NCBI RefSeq assembly: GCF_004353915.1
Contig: NZ_SMRP01000009.1
Span: forward strand, 208,168-272,167
DNA from: Paraburkholderia silviterrae
Lineage (GTDB): Bacteria; Pseudomonadota; Gammaproteobacteria; Burkholderiales; Burkholderiaceae
Reading direction: 5' to 3'
Length of the DNA: 64,000 bases
The notes under the pieces are model-generated. The model worked only from the letters and a program-made list of their open reading frames with translations. It was not told where the DNA came from and did no database searches. This document shows, one piece after another, positions 1 through 8,578 of the stretch (position 1 is its first letter; every line of letters starts with the position of its first letter). The position numbers and the translations under genes were made by a program.

Positions 1-535
1 GAAAGAAAGCGGCTCAAACCGCCAGTGTGACGCCGTCCACCACTGCCCTGTCCATCGGAGCGGCTCCGGGGCATCCGTCACCTCGCACACTCCGCCTGAG
101 TGACAAAGGACTCATCCTTCCCGCCACGCGCTACGCGCGGGCGGAAGGGTCTGCAAGGAAAACCGCGCGTGCTGCCTGGCGAATGCGCGGGAGCACTGCC
201 GCCGAATATGTTGGATTCCTACGGATACTCGAAAGTGCTTCCAGTTGAATACGTTCGAGTCCTACGAATACGCGTATATCCCGATGGTTTTGGTTATACC
301 CCACGGCGCGCGCAGCGCCGCCGGATGAATGAGCCCTTAGTCACTCCCGGTGACGACGCGTGATGACAGACGCCCCGGAGCCGCTCCGATCAAAGTCGAG
401 TGGTGAACTGCGTCACACTGGCGGTTTGAGCGGCTTTCTTTTGCCTACTTTTCTTTGCCGCTGCAAAGAAAAGTAGGTGCCGCCCCGCACAGGGGTAACG
501 CCTGCGGCCCGCCGCGAAAACAAGTTAAGGCCAAC
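1..535. repeat. Long palindromic dispersed element, left copy (truncated at window edge)
   Basis: This is the same element as the one at 63186-63846, in the same orientation, and its left end is cut by the window. It holds no convincing gene. The arms are long imperfect inverted repeats: the GTGTGACG/CCACTG/GAGCGGCTCCGGGGC block near 25-72 returns as its complement at 372-430. A 15-bp perfect hairpin lies at 444-477 (stem CCTACTTTTCTTTGC, 4-nt loop). The right arm ends near AAGGCCAAC at 535. The permease gene at 615 ends against it. A terminator-like or MITE-like role is inferred; no transposase is present. Confidence 0.8.
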
Positions 536-614
536 CACGTTGTAACACTGCCGGGCAACGCGCCTCGCACCATCGAGCATCGCCCGATGCCGACCCTCCC
601 GGCATCACCAGCCG

Positions 615-2090
615 TCACTCCCCATGAAAGCTACCCGCCCCCGTATCGGCAGCATACTGATCCATCGAATTAGCCGGCCAGGTCAGGAAGCTTTGCTCTT
701 CCTCGCGTCCACGGCCGCGCCGATGGACCCACGCATAGGCCGCGAGCAGCACCGCGAGGCTAACAACACCAAGCCAAAGCGGCTTTCGCTGCTCCGGAAT
801 AAACGCCATAGCAACAAGAATACTAACCATGCCGCCAATCGAGAGCCACGTGAGATACGGGAAACACCACATCTTCACGCGCAGCTCACCAACCGCCGAC
901 GCATCAAGCCGCTTGCGCAACCGCAGCTGCGAAAGAGCAATCAGCAGATAAACAAAAATCGCAACCGTGCCATACGAATTAACGAGAAACGCGAACACGG
1001 TATCCGGCGAAACGTACGACATGACAACCGACACATACCCAAACACCGTGCCAAGCAAGATCGCACGGACCGGCACGCCGCGCCGGCTCACCTTCGCGAG
1101 CGCCTTGGGCGCGTCACCATGCCGAGTGAGGGCAAACAGCATGCGCGAGGCGGCATAGAGTCCCGAATTCAGCGCCGAGAGCACGGCGGTCAACACAATC
1201 GCATTCATGATGTTGGCAGCGGCAGGCAAGCCCATCACTTCAAGCGCACTCACATAGGGCGTCGACATCTGCGGCGAATTCCACGGCACGAGCGCAACCA
1301 CGAGCAGCACCGAACCCACATAGAACACGAGCACTCGCGTAATCACCGAATTCGTCGCCTTCGCGACAGCCTTCGCGGGTTCGTGCGCCTCGGCCGCCGC
1401 GATCGTGACGATCTCCGCGCCGAAGTAAAAGCCCGTTGCCGCTACCGCGCCACTGAGCACCGGCCCTATCCCCTTCGGCATGAGCCCGCCATGGCCGAGC
1501 AGCGTCGGCAACACGGCCGTCGTATGCAGCGACGAAGGCCACAGCCCAAGCACATACAGGCCACCGAGGAACAGAAACACGATGATGGCCGCTACCTTGA
1601 TCGAGGAGAACCAGAACTCGAATTCGCCGTAGCTGCCCACCGAGATCAGGTTCGTCGCGCTCAGAAGCACGAGCAGCACGAGACTGATCAGCCAGGCCGG
1701 CGCGTCCGGTAGCCAGAACTGCACGAGCTTGGCGCCCGCCACCGCCTCCACGGCCACCACGATCACCCAGAAGTACCAGTACATCCAGCCGGTGAGGAAG
1801 CCCGCGAGCTTGCCAGGCCCACGCCAGTTCGCAAACGCGAGCCGCGCATATTCGTAGAACGAACCGACTGCCGGCATGGCGCACGCCATCTCGCCAAGCA
1901 TGCGCATCACCAGCACTACGAGCCCGCCGGTGATGAGAAACGACAGCACCGCGGCCGGCCCTGTCTGCTGGATTACGACGCCACTGCCAACGAACAGACC
2001 CGCTCCAATCACGCCGCCTAGCGCGATCATCGTCATGTGGCGCTGCTTGAGCCCGCATTTCAACTGACTATTGTCCATCGAGGGTTGCAT
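615..2090 (-). CDS. Amino-acid permease, APC superfamily (GabP/AAT type)
   Basis: This is a 491-aa inner-membrane permease with about 12 hydrophobic segments. The N-terminal region after LKQRHMTM carries the APC signature GGVIGAGLFVGSG, typical of proton-coupled amino-acid or 4-aminobutyrate importers. The start at 2090 is chosen because TGGAGGTGAC stands directly before the ATG; longer reading would add an Arg/Pro-rich leader without a binding site. It lies 279 bp downstream of a FAD amine dehydrogenase on the same strand, so it may import that enzyme's substrate. GABA, beta-alanine or taurine are possible; the sequence does not decide. Its last few hundred bases use T-ending codons more than the rest. 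Confidence 0.85.
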   Translation of the reverse strand: MQPSMDNSQLKCGLKQRHMTMIALGGVIGAGLFVGSGVVIQQTGPAAVLSFLITGGLVVLVMRMLGEMACAMPAVGSFYEYARLAFANWRGPGKLAGFLTGWMYWYFWVIVVAVEAVAGAKLVQFWLPDAPAWLISLVLLVLLSATNLISVGSYGEFEFWFSSIKVAAIIVFLFLGGLYVLGLWPSSLHTTAVLPTLLGHGGLMPKGIGPVLSGAVAATGFYFGAEIVTIAAAEAHEPAKAVAKATNSVITRVLVFYVGSVLLVVALVPWNSPQMSTPYVSALEVMGLPAAANIMNAIVLTAVLSALNSGLYAASRMLFALTRHGDAPKALAKVSRRGVPVRAILLGTVFGYVSVVMSYVSPDTVFAFLVNSYGTVAIFVYLLIALSQLRLRKRLDASAVGELRVKMWCFPYLTWLSIGGMVSILVAMAFIPEQRKPLWLGVVSLAVLLAAYAWVHRRGRGREEEQSFLTWPANSMDQYAADTGAGSFHGE

Positions 2091-2369
2091 GTCACCTCCA
2101 GATTCCAAATCCTGATTGTTCGGGTGCGGGCGCGTTCGCGGTACTCCGCGAGGGCGCGGCCTGCACGCGCGCCATCCGTGACGGGGGAACCTGCGCACCT
2201 GCGCATGCCCGTTGCCCGGATGGTTGTTATTCGCTGTTGTTTGATTCGTTGTTCGAACGTGTTGCAGCGCGTGTGCGTGCCGCCAGCCATGACCGCTTAA
2301 GCCAAGGCCGGGCGGCTCAGACCAAACGGCCCAGACAAAACGGTCCGGACCAATTGTTCCAATCCGCCT

Positions 2370-3785
2370 TCAGGGCTTCTCGTCGCGCCTGAAGTACTGC
2401 AGATAGAGCATGCGCTGCCCGATGCGCCTGAACGGCGCGAACAGATGGCCGGGCAGCGGCGAGGTGAAGATTGGCAGCGTCTGTTGCGCGCCCTTGCCGG
2501 CGATGCGCTCCGCGAGACGCCGCCCGGCCTGCTGTGAATACGATACGCCATTGCCGCCATAACCGAGCGCGTAATACACGGACTGGCGCGGATCGGGCTG
2601 GCACACGCGCGGCATCATGTCGTGGCTCACGTCCACCCAGCCCCACCATGAGTAGTCGATTTGCACGCCGCGCAGCGCCGGAAACTTGCGCGCCATGCCT
2701 TCCTTGAGCAGCTCGAGGTGGCGCGGATTCGGCGCGTCCTGGCCCGTGATCGCGCTGCGGCTGCCGATCTGCAGGCGCCGGTCGGGCAGGAAGCGATAGT
2801 AAAAGCGCAGCGTGCGCGTGTCCGTGAGCACCTGGGTCGTGCGGAAGTTGCACGCGGCGATCTCGGCGTCGGTCAGCACACGCGTCACCATCGAGTTCGA
2901 GAGGATCGGCATGACCTTGCTGCGCAGCGAAGGATGCAGTGTCTGCGCGGTGTACGCGCCGGTCGCGATGCCGACTGCGCGCGCCCGCACGATCCCGCCC
3001 GGCGTGCGCAGGTGATGCACGCCGTTGATGGTTTCCCAGCCCATCACGGGGCTGCTCGTGTGCACCTTCGCACCGGCCGCGCGCGCGAGGCGCAGATAGC
3101 CGAACGCAAGCTTCAGTGCATGGATGCCGATGCCCTCGGGCTCGTGCAGCGCGCCGCACGCCTCGTGGTCGTCGATGAATTCGCGGCGGAAGGTCCGCGC
3201 GTCGATCAGCTCGGACGGATAGCCGAATACGTCCTTCCAGACCTTCGCCTCGGCGGCGAGCTTGGCCATGATGCGCGGCCGGTGCGCAATCAGGAAGTGG
3301 CCGCCCGGCTGCGGATCGCAATCGATCTCGGCGACGAACTCCTTGAAGTGATTGAAGCCCTGCTGGATTTCGTCGTGCATCTTGAGCGCGACGTCCTTGC
3401 CCCAGCGCTCGATCCACTGCGAGCGTGACAGGCGGCCCGAGGCGTTCTGCCCCTGCCCGCCGTTGCGGCTGCTGCAGCCCCAGCTCGTGCGGTTCGCCTC
3501 GAGCACGACCGCCTTGATGCCGTGCTCGCGTGCGAGGCACAGCGCCGTCGCGAGACCCGTGTAGCCGCCGCCGATGATCGCGACATCGACGTCGATGTCC
3601 TTCGTGACGGGGCCATCGTCGGCCGGCGGGGTGCCCGCGGTCCCAACCCAGTAAGTCGGCGCGTAGTCCTTACCGATCCCGGGACCGGGGGACACGAGCG
3701 GATCGTAGGTGGGGTCGTACTTGGTGGAGCCCGTGCTGCCGCCGACAAAGCCCGTGGCGGTCGGCTCAATGGTGCTGTATCCCAT
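2370..3785 (-). CDS. FAD-dependent amine dehydrogenase, DAO family (TauY/PuuB-like)
   Basis: This is a 471-aa D-amino-acid-oxidase-fold flavoprotein. A roughly 65-residue N-terminal extension precedes the Rossmann motif IIGGGYTGL, followed by the FAD-contacting EAN and SSRNGGQ segments and a C-terminal GYGGNGVSYS motif. DAO-family enzymes oxidise primary or secondary amines. PuuB oxidises gamma-glutamylputrescine, and TauY is the large subunit of taurine dehydrogenase, giving sulfoacetaldehyde. The sulfonate genes around it favour a TauY-like role, but that is inference. The start at 3785 is supported by GGAG 8 nt upstream. A 67-aa ORF ends 19 nt upstream and could be a partner subunit. The permease at 615 follows it on the same strand. 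Confidence 0.7.
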   Translation of the reverse strand: MGYSTIEPTATGFVGGSTGSTKYDPTYDPLVSPGPGIGKDYAPTYWVGTAGTPPADDGPVTKDIDVDVAIIGGGYTGLATALCLAREHGIKAVVLEANRTSWGCSSRNGGQGQNASGRLSRSQWIERWGKDVALKMHDEIQQGFNHFKEFVAEIDCDPQPGGHFLIAHRPRIMAKLAAEAKVWKDVFGYPSELIDARTFRREFIDDHEACGALHEPEGIGIHALKLAFGYLRLARAAGAKVHTSSPVMGWETINGVHHLRTPGGIVRARAVGIATGAYTAQTLHPSLRSKVMPILSNSMVTRVLTDAEIAACNFRTTQVLTDTRTLRFYYRFLPDRRLQIGSRSAITGQDAPNPRHLELLKEGMARKFPALRGVQIDYSWWGWVDVSHDMMPRVCQPDPRQSVYYALGYGGNGVSYSQQAGRRLAERIAGKGAQQTLPIFTSPLPGHLFAPFRRIGQRMLYLQYFRRDEKP

Positions 3786-3804
3786 GATCAATGCTCCGTC
3801 GGCC

Positions 3805-4008
3805 TTATGCACACAACTGCGCACACAACTGCGCACACCACTGCGCAGACAATTGCGCCGCGCCAGGCGCGTGGCGATGCAAGCGGGCGATCCGCCCTAA
3901 CGGCTTCGTCATGTGCGATTCGTGCCAGTCACGCTGGCCGCGGGCACCGTCGCTTGCGGTGATCGCCACCGCTTCAGGCGCGGTTGCTGCCGACTGCTTT
4001 TTCGTCAT
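3805..4008 (-). CDS. Small 67-aa ORF upstream of the FAD dehydrogenase
   Basis: This candidate short gene begins MTKKQSAATAPEAV and has GGGAG 6 nt before the ATG. Its stop lies 19 nt before the start of the FAD dehydrogenase, which is an operon-like arrangement. The middle holds WHESHMTK and is basic. The C-terminus is written by a 12-bp tandem repeat giving repeated CAQL units. I do not recognise a family. Taurine dehydrogenase is known to have a small subunit (TauX), and position alone makes that worth testing. It may equally be a decayed fragment or non-coding. Confidence 0.35.
   Translation of the reverse strand: MTKKQSAATAPEAVAITASDGARGQRDWHESHMTKPLGRIARLHRHAPGAAQLSAQWCAQLCAQLCA
3811..3858. 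repeat. 12-bp tandem repeat, four copies
   Basis: There are four consecutive 12-bp units of the form ACACAACTGCGC. The first two are identical, and the third and fourth differ by one or two bases. They lie just before the FAD dehydrogenase start, inside the C-terminus of the small upstream ORF. Copy number could vary by slippage and change spacing or the encoded tail. Confidence 0.85.
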
Positions 4009-4245
4009 GCCTGTCTCCCATCCGATGCTTGTCTCTGATCCGATGCAAACCTGCTTTCTTCTTCGATCCAGTCCCGCACGCCTCGTGTCACGTTGGCGTT
4101 GCGTTGAAAAAATTGTAGGCAGGTCAAATCTGCGCAGGTAGGACCAGTGGCCTGGTATCGCCTGGTACAGCACGACGCTTCAATGCCCTTGTGCATGGGG
4201 GGTATCAGGGTAATCCGGTAGATATCCCGGCGAACTTTCCGCTCG

Positions 4246-4281
4246 TTCCAGAATGTGCTGGAAAACTCGAACAATTTGTTC
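4246..4281 (+). promoter_or_regulatory. Twin palindromes, probable IclR operator between the two divergent units
   Basis: Two adjacent inverted repeats are seen: TTCCAG-6 nt-CTGGAA at 4246-4263 and GAACAA-T-TTGTTC at 4269-4281, with centres about 20 bp apart (two helical turns). They lie 80-115 bp upstream of the IclR gene at 4363 and in the shared region with the divergent small ORF/FAD dehydrogenase. IclR-family regulators bind short palindromes and often regulate themselves, so this is the likely operator. Binding is inferred. Confidence 0.5.
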
Positions 4282-4362
4282 CATTATTGCGCCCACCATT
4301 CGCTCTGCGCACGCATCAGGCGGCAGGGCAAGCAGACCTGAGTCAAACCCCGGAGGAGACCC

Positions 4363-5178
4363 ATGCGAGACACCGCCCCGGCGGCGCGCGACGAAGCGTC
4401 GACGGACGATGCACGCGTGCTGCGCGCGCTCGTCGTGCTGGAGCAACTGGCTGCGGCGGGCCAGCCGTACACGCTGTCCCAGTTGTCCGCGCGTCTGCAT
4501 ATTCCCAAGGCAACGCTGCTCCGGCTCATCGACTCGCTGGAGACGCGCGGCTACGTGGTCCACATGCCCGATTCGCGCGGCCACGACCGCAGCATCGCGC
4601 TCGGCCCGCGCGCGGCACAGCTCGCGCTGGCCACGCTCGCCAACAACACGTTCACGCGCTCGTGCCGCGTGCTGCTGCGCGCGCTCGTGGAAGCGCTCGG
4701 CGAGACCTGCAACCTCACGGCGCTCGACGGCGACCGTGTGCTCTATATCGAGCGCGTCGAGACCACGGAGCCGCTGCGCATGGAAATGCGCCCAGGCATG
4801 CATGTGCCGCTGCACTGCACCGCGAGCGGCAAGCTCTTTCTCTCGCAGATGACGGCGCTCGAGCGCAACACGCTGCTCGAGCGCCTCGTGCTCACGAAGA
4901 TGACGAATCGCACCCTCACCGACCCGCAGGCGCTCGCAGCGGAGCTCGACCGGCTCGCGGTGCGTGGCATCGGCATCGACAACGAGGAGTTCGTGCGCGG
5001 CATGGTGGCCGTCGCGGTGCCGGTGCAGGACCCCGCCAGCAAGCGCGTGCTCGCCGCGCTCGCCGTGCATGCGCCCACTGCGCGCACCACGCTCAACGAG
5101 TTGCTGGAAGCCGTTGGCCGTATGCGGGAAACGGCGAGCCGCCTCGCGCCGCTGCTGCAGGGGCTGTCGCTGGCATGA
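4363..5178 (+). CDS. iseR: IclR-family regulator, probable isethionate regulator
   Basis: This is a 271-aa regulator with an N-terminal winged helix (about residues 20-85, with YTLSQLSARLHIPKATLLRL as the HTH) and a C-terminal IclR effector domain. The effector domain carries the family's typical GETCNLTALDG, HCTASGK and GIGIDNEEF segments. GGAGGAGACCC precedes the ATG. It is upstream of, and codirectional with, a GMC dehydrogenase and an MHS transporter. A regulator, GMC dehydrogenase and transporter set is the known layout for isethionate use in Cupriavidus necator (iseU, iseJ). The symbol is assigned by that context; the effector is not visible from sequence. Confidence 0.65.
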   Translation: MRDTAPAARDEASTDDARVLRALVVLEQLAAAGQPYTLSQLSARLHIPKATLLRLIDSLETRGYVVHMPDSRGHDRSIALGPRAAQLALATLANNTFTRSCRVLLRALVEALGETCNLTALDGDRVLYIERVETTEPLRMEMRPGMHVPLHCTASGKLFLSQMTALERNTLLERLVLTKMTNRTLTDPQALAAELDRLAVRGIGIDNEEFVRGMVAVAVPVQDPASKRVLAALAVHAPTARTTLNELLEAVGRMRETASRLAPLLQGLSLA

Positions 5179-5233
5179 AGGGGCGCTGAGCCGGCGCCAC
5201 TTTCGTTTCATTCACGCGCGTTTGTGCCCTTCA

Positions 5234-5266
5234 AGCGCTCATTCAGCGCTCATTCAGCGCTCATTC
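5234..5266. repeat. 11-bp tandem repeat, three copies
   Basis: Three perfect units of AGCGCTCATTC sit in the 280-bp gap between the IclR gene and the GMC dehydrogenase. A period of 11 is close to one helical turn, so a protein-binding role is possible, but nothing else supports one. The rest of the gap shows no clear gene or strong hairpin. Confidence 0.8.
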
Positions 5267-5458
5267 GGCAGCGCAACACTCGCGCTGCAACGCAGACTTC
5301 TGATTCCGTTTCAGCACTTTCCGTTTCACTTTCGGCGGCCGCGCACCATTCGCGCTTGCGGCCGGTCTCCCTATCCCCGACATTGATTCGAAAAACGCGG
5401 CACAGGGCGCTACAACAAGCATGCTCCGCCGCGCCAGGAATTCGAGGAGACGGGATTC

Positions 5459-7096
5459 ATGGAATACGAAGTCGACTACCTGATCGTCGGCGCCGGATCG
5501 GCGGGCTGCGTGCTCGCCAACCGGCTGAGCGCCGATCCTCGCAACACGGTGCTGCTGCTCGAAGCGGGCGGCGAAGACTCCAACCCGTGGATCCACGTCC
5601 CGGTTGGCTACTTCAAGACCATGCACGACCCCACGCTCGACTGGTGCTATCGCACCGAGCCCGACGAAGGCGTGGCCGGCCGCCAGATCGACTGGCCGCG
5701 CGGCAAGGTGCTCGGCGGATCGAGCTCGCTCAACGGCCTGCTCTACGTGCGCGGACAACGTGAGGATTACGACCGATGGGCCGCACTCGGCAACCGCGGC
5801 TGGCGTTACGCCGACGTGCTGCCCTACTTCAGGAAGTCCGAGGACCAGGAGCGCGGCGCGAACGAATGGCACGGCACCGGCGGCCCGCTCAAGGTCTCCG
5901 ACCTGCGGCTGCGCCGCCCCATTGCCGATCACTTCATCGCCGCCGCGCAGGACATCGGCATCCCGCTCAACCAGGACTACAACGGCGCGACGCAGGAAGG
6001 CGTCGGCTACTTCCAGCAGACCGCGTACAAGGGTTTTCGCTGGAGCACCGCGAAGGGCTTTCTCAAGCCCGCGCGCCATCGCGACAACCTGGTCGTGGCG
6101 ACGCGCGCGCAAGCATGCCGGGTTTTATTCGAGGGGCGCCGCGCGGTGGGCGTGGAATACCTGCAAGACGGCGAGCGCAAGCGGGCGCGCGCGCGCGTCG
6201 AGGTCATTCTCGCTTCCGGCGCGATCGGCTCGCCACAGATTCTTCAGCATTCCGGTGTGGGCCCGGCGGAGGTACTGCGCAATGCCGGCGTGCCTGTGCT
6301 GCACGAACTGGCTGGCGTCGGACAGAACCTGCAGGACCATCTCCAGGTGCGGCTCGTGTTCCGCACGCGCGAGCGCACCCTCAACGACGAAGTCAATCAC
6401 CCGCTGCGCAAGGCGTGGATCGGGCTGCAATATGCGCTCTGGCGCACCGGGCCGCTCACGCTCGCCGCAAGCCAGGTGGCGATCTTCACGCGCTCGAACC
6501 CAGATGTCGAGCGCCCGGACATCCAGTTCCACATGCAGCCGCTGAGCGCCGACAAGCCTGGCAAGGGCGCGCATCCGTTCTCGGCCTTCACGGCGTCGGT
6601 CTGCCAGTTGAGGCCGTACAGCCGCGGCAGTGTCGAGATCAGCTCGGCCGACCCGCTCGCCTATCCGGCCATCCACGCGAACTATCTGTCCGATGAACGC
6701 GACCACCCCGTTGTGATCGGCGGCGTGAGGGTGGCGCGCCGCATTGCGGCCGCGCCTTCGCTTGCGCCGCACATCGTCTCCGAGTTCGTGCCGGGCGCGC
6801 AGTACCAGAGCGACGCCGAGTTGCTGGAGGCGGCGCGCCGCTACAGCCAGTCCATCTACCACCCGGCGGGCACCTGCAAGATGGGCCACGATGCGCTCGC
6901 AGTCGTCGACGACCGATTGCGCGTGCACGGCCTCGGCGGCCTGCGCGTGGTGGATGCGTCGATCATGCCGGAACTCGTCTCCGGCAACACCAATGCCCCC
7001 GTCATCATGATCGCCGAGAAAGCCGCCGACATGATTCTCGAGGACCGCCCGGCACTCGCCGCGCAGCGAAAGGAGCACGCCGAAGCGCACGTCTGA
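5459..7096 (+). CDS. iseJ: GMC-family flavoprotein dehydrogenase, probable isethionate dehydrogenase
   Basis: This is a 545-aa choline-dehydrogenase-type GMC oxidoreductase. The N-terminal GAGSAG (residues 11-16) binds FAD; GMC signature 1 follows as GKVLGGSSSLNG and signature 2 as GAIGSPQILQHSGVG. The catalytic pair is H468 in SIYHPAGTCKMG and N512 in GNTNAP. GAGGAGACGGGATTC precedes the ATG. GMC enzymes oxidise alcohols such as choline. IseJ, a membrane-bound isethionate dehydrogenase of C. necator making sulfoacetaldehyde, belongs to this family. The IclR gene before it, the transporter after it and the sulfoacetate and taurine genes nearby make isethionate the leading substrate. Choline or another alcohol cannot be excluded. 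Confidence 0.65.
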   Translation: MEYEVDYLIVGAGSAGCVLANRLSADPRNTVLLLEAGGEDSNPWIHVPVGYFKTMHDPTLDWCYRTEPDEGVAGRQIDWPRGKVLGGSSSLNGLLYVRGQREDYDRWAALGNRGWRYADVLPYFRKSEDQERGANEWHGTGGPLKVSDLRLRRPIADHFIAAAQDIGIPLNQDYNGATQEGVGYFQQTAYKGFRWSTAKGFLKPARHRDNLVVATRAQACRVLFEGRRAVGVEYLQDGERKRARARVEVILASGAIGSPQILQHSGVGPAEVLRNAGVPVLHELAGVGQNLQDHLQVRLVFRTRERTLNDEVNHPLRKAWIGLQYALWRTGPLTLAASQVAIFTRSNPDVERPDIQFHMQPLSADKPGKGAHPFSAFTASVCQLRPYSRGSVEISSADPLAYPAIHANYLSDERDHPVVIGGVRVARRIAAAPSLAPHIVSEFVPGAQYQSDAELLEAARRYSQSIYHPAGTCKMGHDALAVVDDRLRVHGLGGLRVVDASIMPELVSGNTNAPVIMIAEKAADMILEDRPALAAQRKEHAEAHV

Positions 7097-7177
7097 CGCG
7101 CGCAATCACGCGGAGCACGCAGGACGCAGGACGCAGAAGAAAGAAAGGATACCTGATCATATAATCTGGAGACAGCC

Positions 7178-8497
7178 ATGAACGCATTGCCTCGGGCCGA
7201 CGCCCGGCAGATGAGACGTGTGGTCGTCGCGAGCCTGATTGGCGCGACCATCGAGTGGTATGACTTCTTCCTCTACGGCGTGGTCGCCGGCATTGTTTTC
7301 AACAAGCTCTATTTCCCGAGCGGCGATCCTCTCATCTCGACCATGCTCGCCTATGGCACCTTCGCCGTCGGCTTCCTGAGCCGCCCGCTGGGCGGGATGA
7401 TCTTCGGCCACTTTGGCGACCGGCTAGGGCGCAAGAGCATGCTGGTGATGACGCTTTCCATCATGGGCGTGGCGACGGTGCTGATCGGCACCGTGCCGAC
7501 CTACGCGCAGATCGGCCTCTGGGCGCCCTCGCTGCTGCTCGTCCTGCGTGTCGCACAGGGCCTGGGTCTCGGCGGCGAATGGGGCGGCGCCGTGCTCATG
7601 GCGTTCGAATATGCGCCCGAGGGCAAGCGCGGCTTCTTCGCGAGCATTCCACAGGTCGGTCTTGCAATCGGGCTGTGCCTCGCCTCGGGCGTGGTCGCCG
7701 TGCTGTCTTCCACGCTCAGCAATGCGCAGTTCCTCGCCTGGGGCTGGCGCGTCGCGTTCTTTCTCTCCTTCGCGCTCGTGGCGATCGGCATGTACATCCG
7801 CCTGCGCGTGATGGAAACGCCCGAGTTCGAACGCGTGAAGCAGTCCGGCGCCGAGATTCGCGTGCCGATTGCCGAGGTGCTCACCCGCTACCCCGGCAAC
7901 GTGCTCGCGGGCATGGGCGCCCGCTTCATCGACGGCGTGTTCTTCAACGTCTTCGCCGTGTTCACGATCGCCTACCTCACGCAAACGCTCAAGCTCTCGC
8001 GCACCGACGCCCTGCTCGCCGTCATGGCCGCCGCCTTCGTGATGATCTTCACGATTCCGTTGTTCGGCCGGCTCTCGGATCGGGTCGGCCGCACGCGCAT
8101 CTATTTCTGGGGCTCGCTGCTCACGGGATTTTCCTCGTTCTTCGGCTTCTGGCTCATGAAGCACAGCGGCGGTGAGCCCTTGCTCGTGTGGATTGCCGTG
8201 ATCGTCCCGCTCGGCGTCGTGTATGCGTCGGTGTACGGTCCGGAGGCGGCGCTCTTCGCGGAGCTTTTCGACGCCAATGTGCGTTATTCCGGCATCTCGT
8301 TCGTGTATCAGTTCTCCGGGATCTTTGCGAGCGGCGTCAGCCCGATCATGGCGACATGGCTGTTGCAGCGTAATGGCGGCGACCCGTGGCTCATCTGTGT
8401 CTATACACTGTGCGCGGGTCTGGTGAGCGCGCTTTCGGCCGCGTGGATGGGGCGCAGGCAACATTCGCGGCGCGTAGCGATGGGTGGGGTGCGGTAA
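7178..8497 (+). CDS. iseU: MFS transporter, metabolite:H+ symporter (MHS) family, probable isethionate importer
   Basis: This is a 439-aa protein with 12 predicted membrane segments. The MHS hallmarks are present: IEWYDFFLYG in TM1, FLSRPLGGMIFGHFGDRLGRK in the TM2-3 loop, and LGGEWGGAVLM in TM4-5. Relatives (ProP, KgtP, ShiA) import organic anions or zwitterions with protons. GGAG lies 6 nt before the ATG. It is 81 nt after the GMC dehydrogenase and on the same strand, so it very probably imports that enzyme's substrate. Isethionate is inferred from the gene set rather than from residues in the protein. Confidence 0.65.
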   Translation: MNALPRADARQMRRVVVASLIGATIEWYDFFLYGVVAGIVFNKLYFPSGDPLISTMLAYGTFAVGFLSRPLGGMIFGHFGDRLGRKSMLVMTLSIMGVATVLIGTVPTYAQIGLWAPSLLLVLRVAQGLGLGGEWGGAVLMAFEYAPEGKRGFFASIPQVGLAIGLCLASGVVAVLSSTLSNAQFLAWGWRVAFFLSFALVAIGMYIRLRVMETPEFERVKQSGAEIRVPIAEVLTRYPGNVLAGMGARFIDGVFFNVFAVFTIAYLTQTLKLSRTDALLAVMAAAFVMIFTIPLFGRLSDRVGRTRIYFWGSLLTGFSSFFGFWLMKHSGGEPLLVWIAVIVPLGVVYASVYGPEAALFAELFDANVRYSGISFVYQFSGIFASGVSPIMATWLLQRNGGDPWLICVYTLCAGLVSALSAAWMGRRQHSRRVAMGGVR

Positions 8498-8544
8498 ACA
8501 CGTCGAGCGCGTGCATTCGCGTATGAACCGGAAGTGGGCCTCGC

Positions 8545-8568
8545 GCACCGGGCCTGCCTGCCCGGTGC
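8545..8568. terminator. GC-rich hairpin between convergent genes
   Basis: A perfect 9-bp stem (GCACCGGGC, paired with 8560-8568) with a 6-nt loop lies in the 81-bp gap between the converging MHS transporter and the CobW gene. No T-run follows on either strand, so a bidirectional terminator is likely but not certain. Confidence 0.5.
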
Positions 8569-8578
8569 CGCGCGGCGC

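Noticed and set aside
27..363. Short reading frames inside the palindromic element (also 63104-63673)
   Set aside because: The two copies differ by indels and substitutions that do not preserve frame, and no ribosome-binding site is present. The sequence is explained by inverted-repeat structure.
624..1712. Long plus-strand frame of 362 residues opposite the permease
   Set aside because: Arg/His-rich shadow of the permease on the other strand, with no start site or domain.
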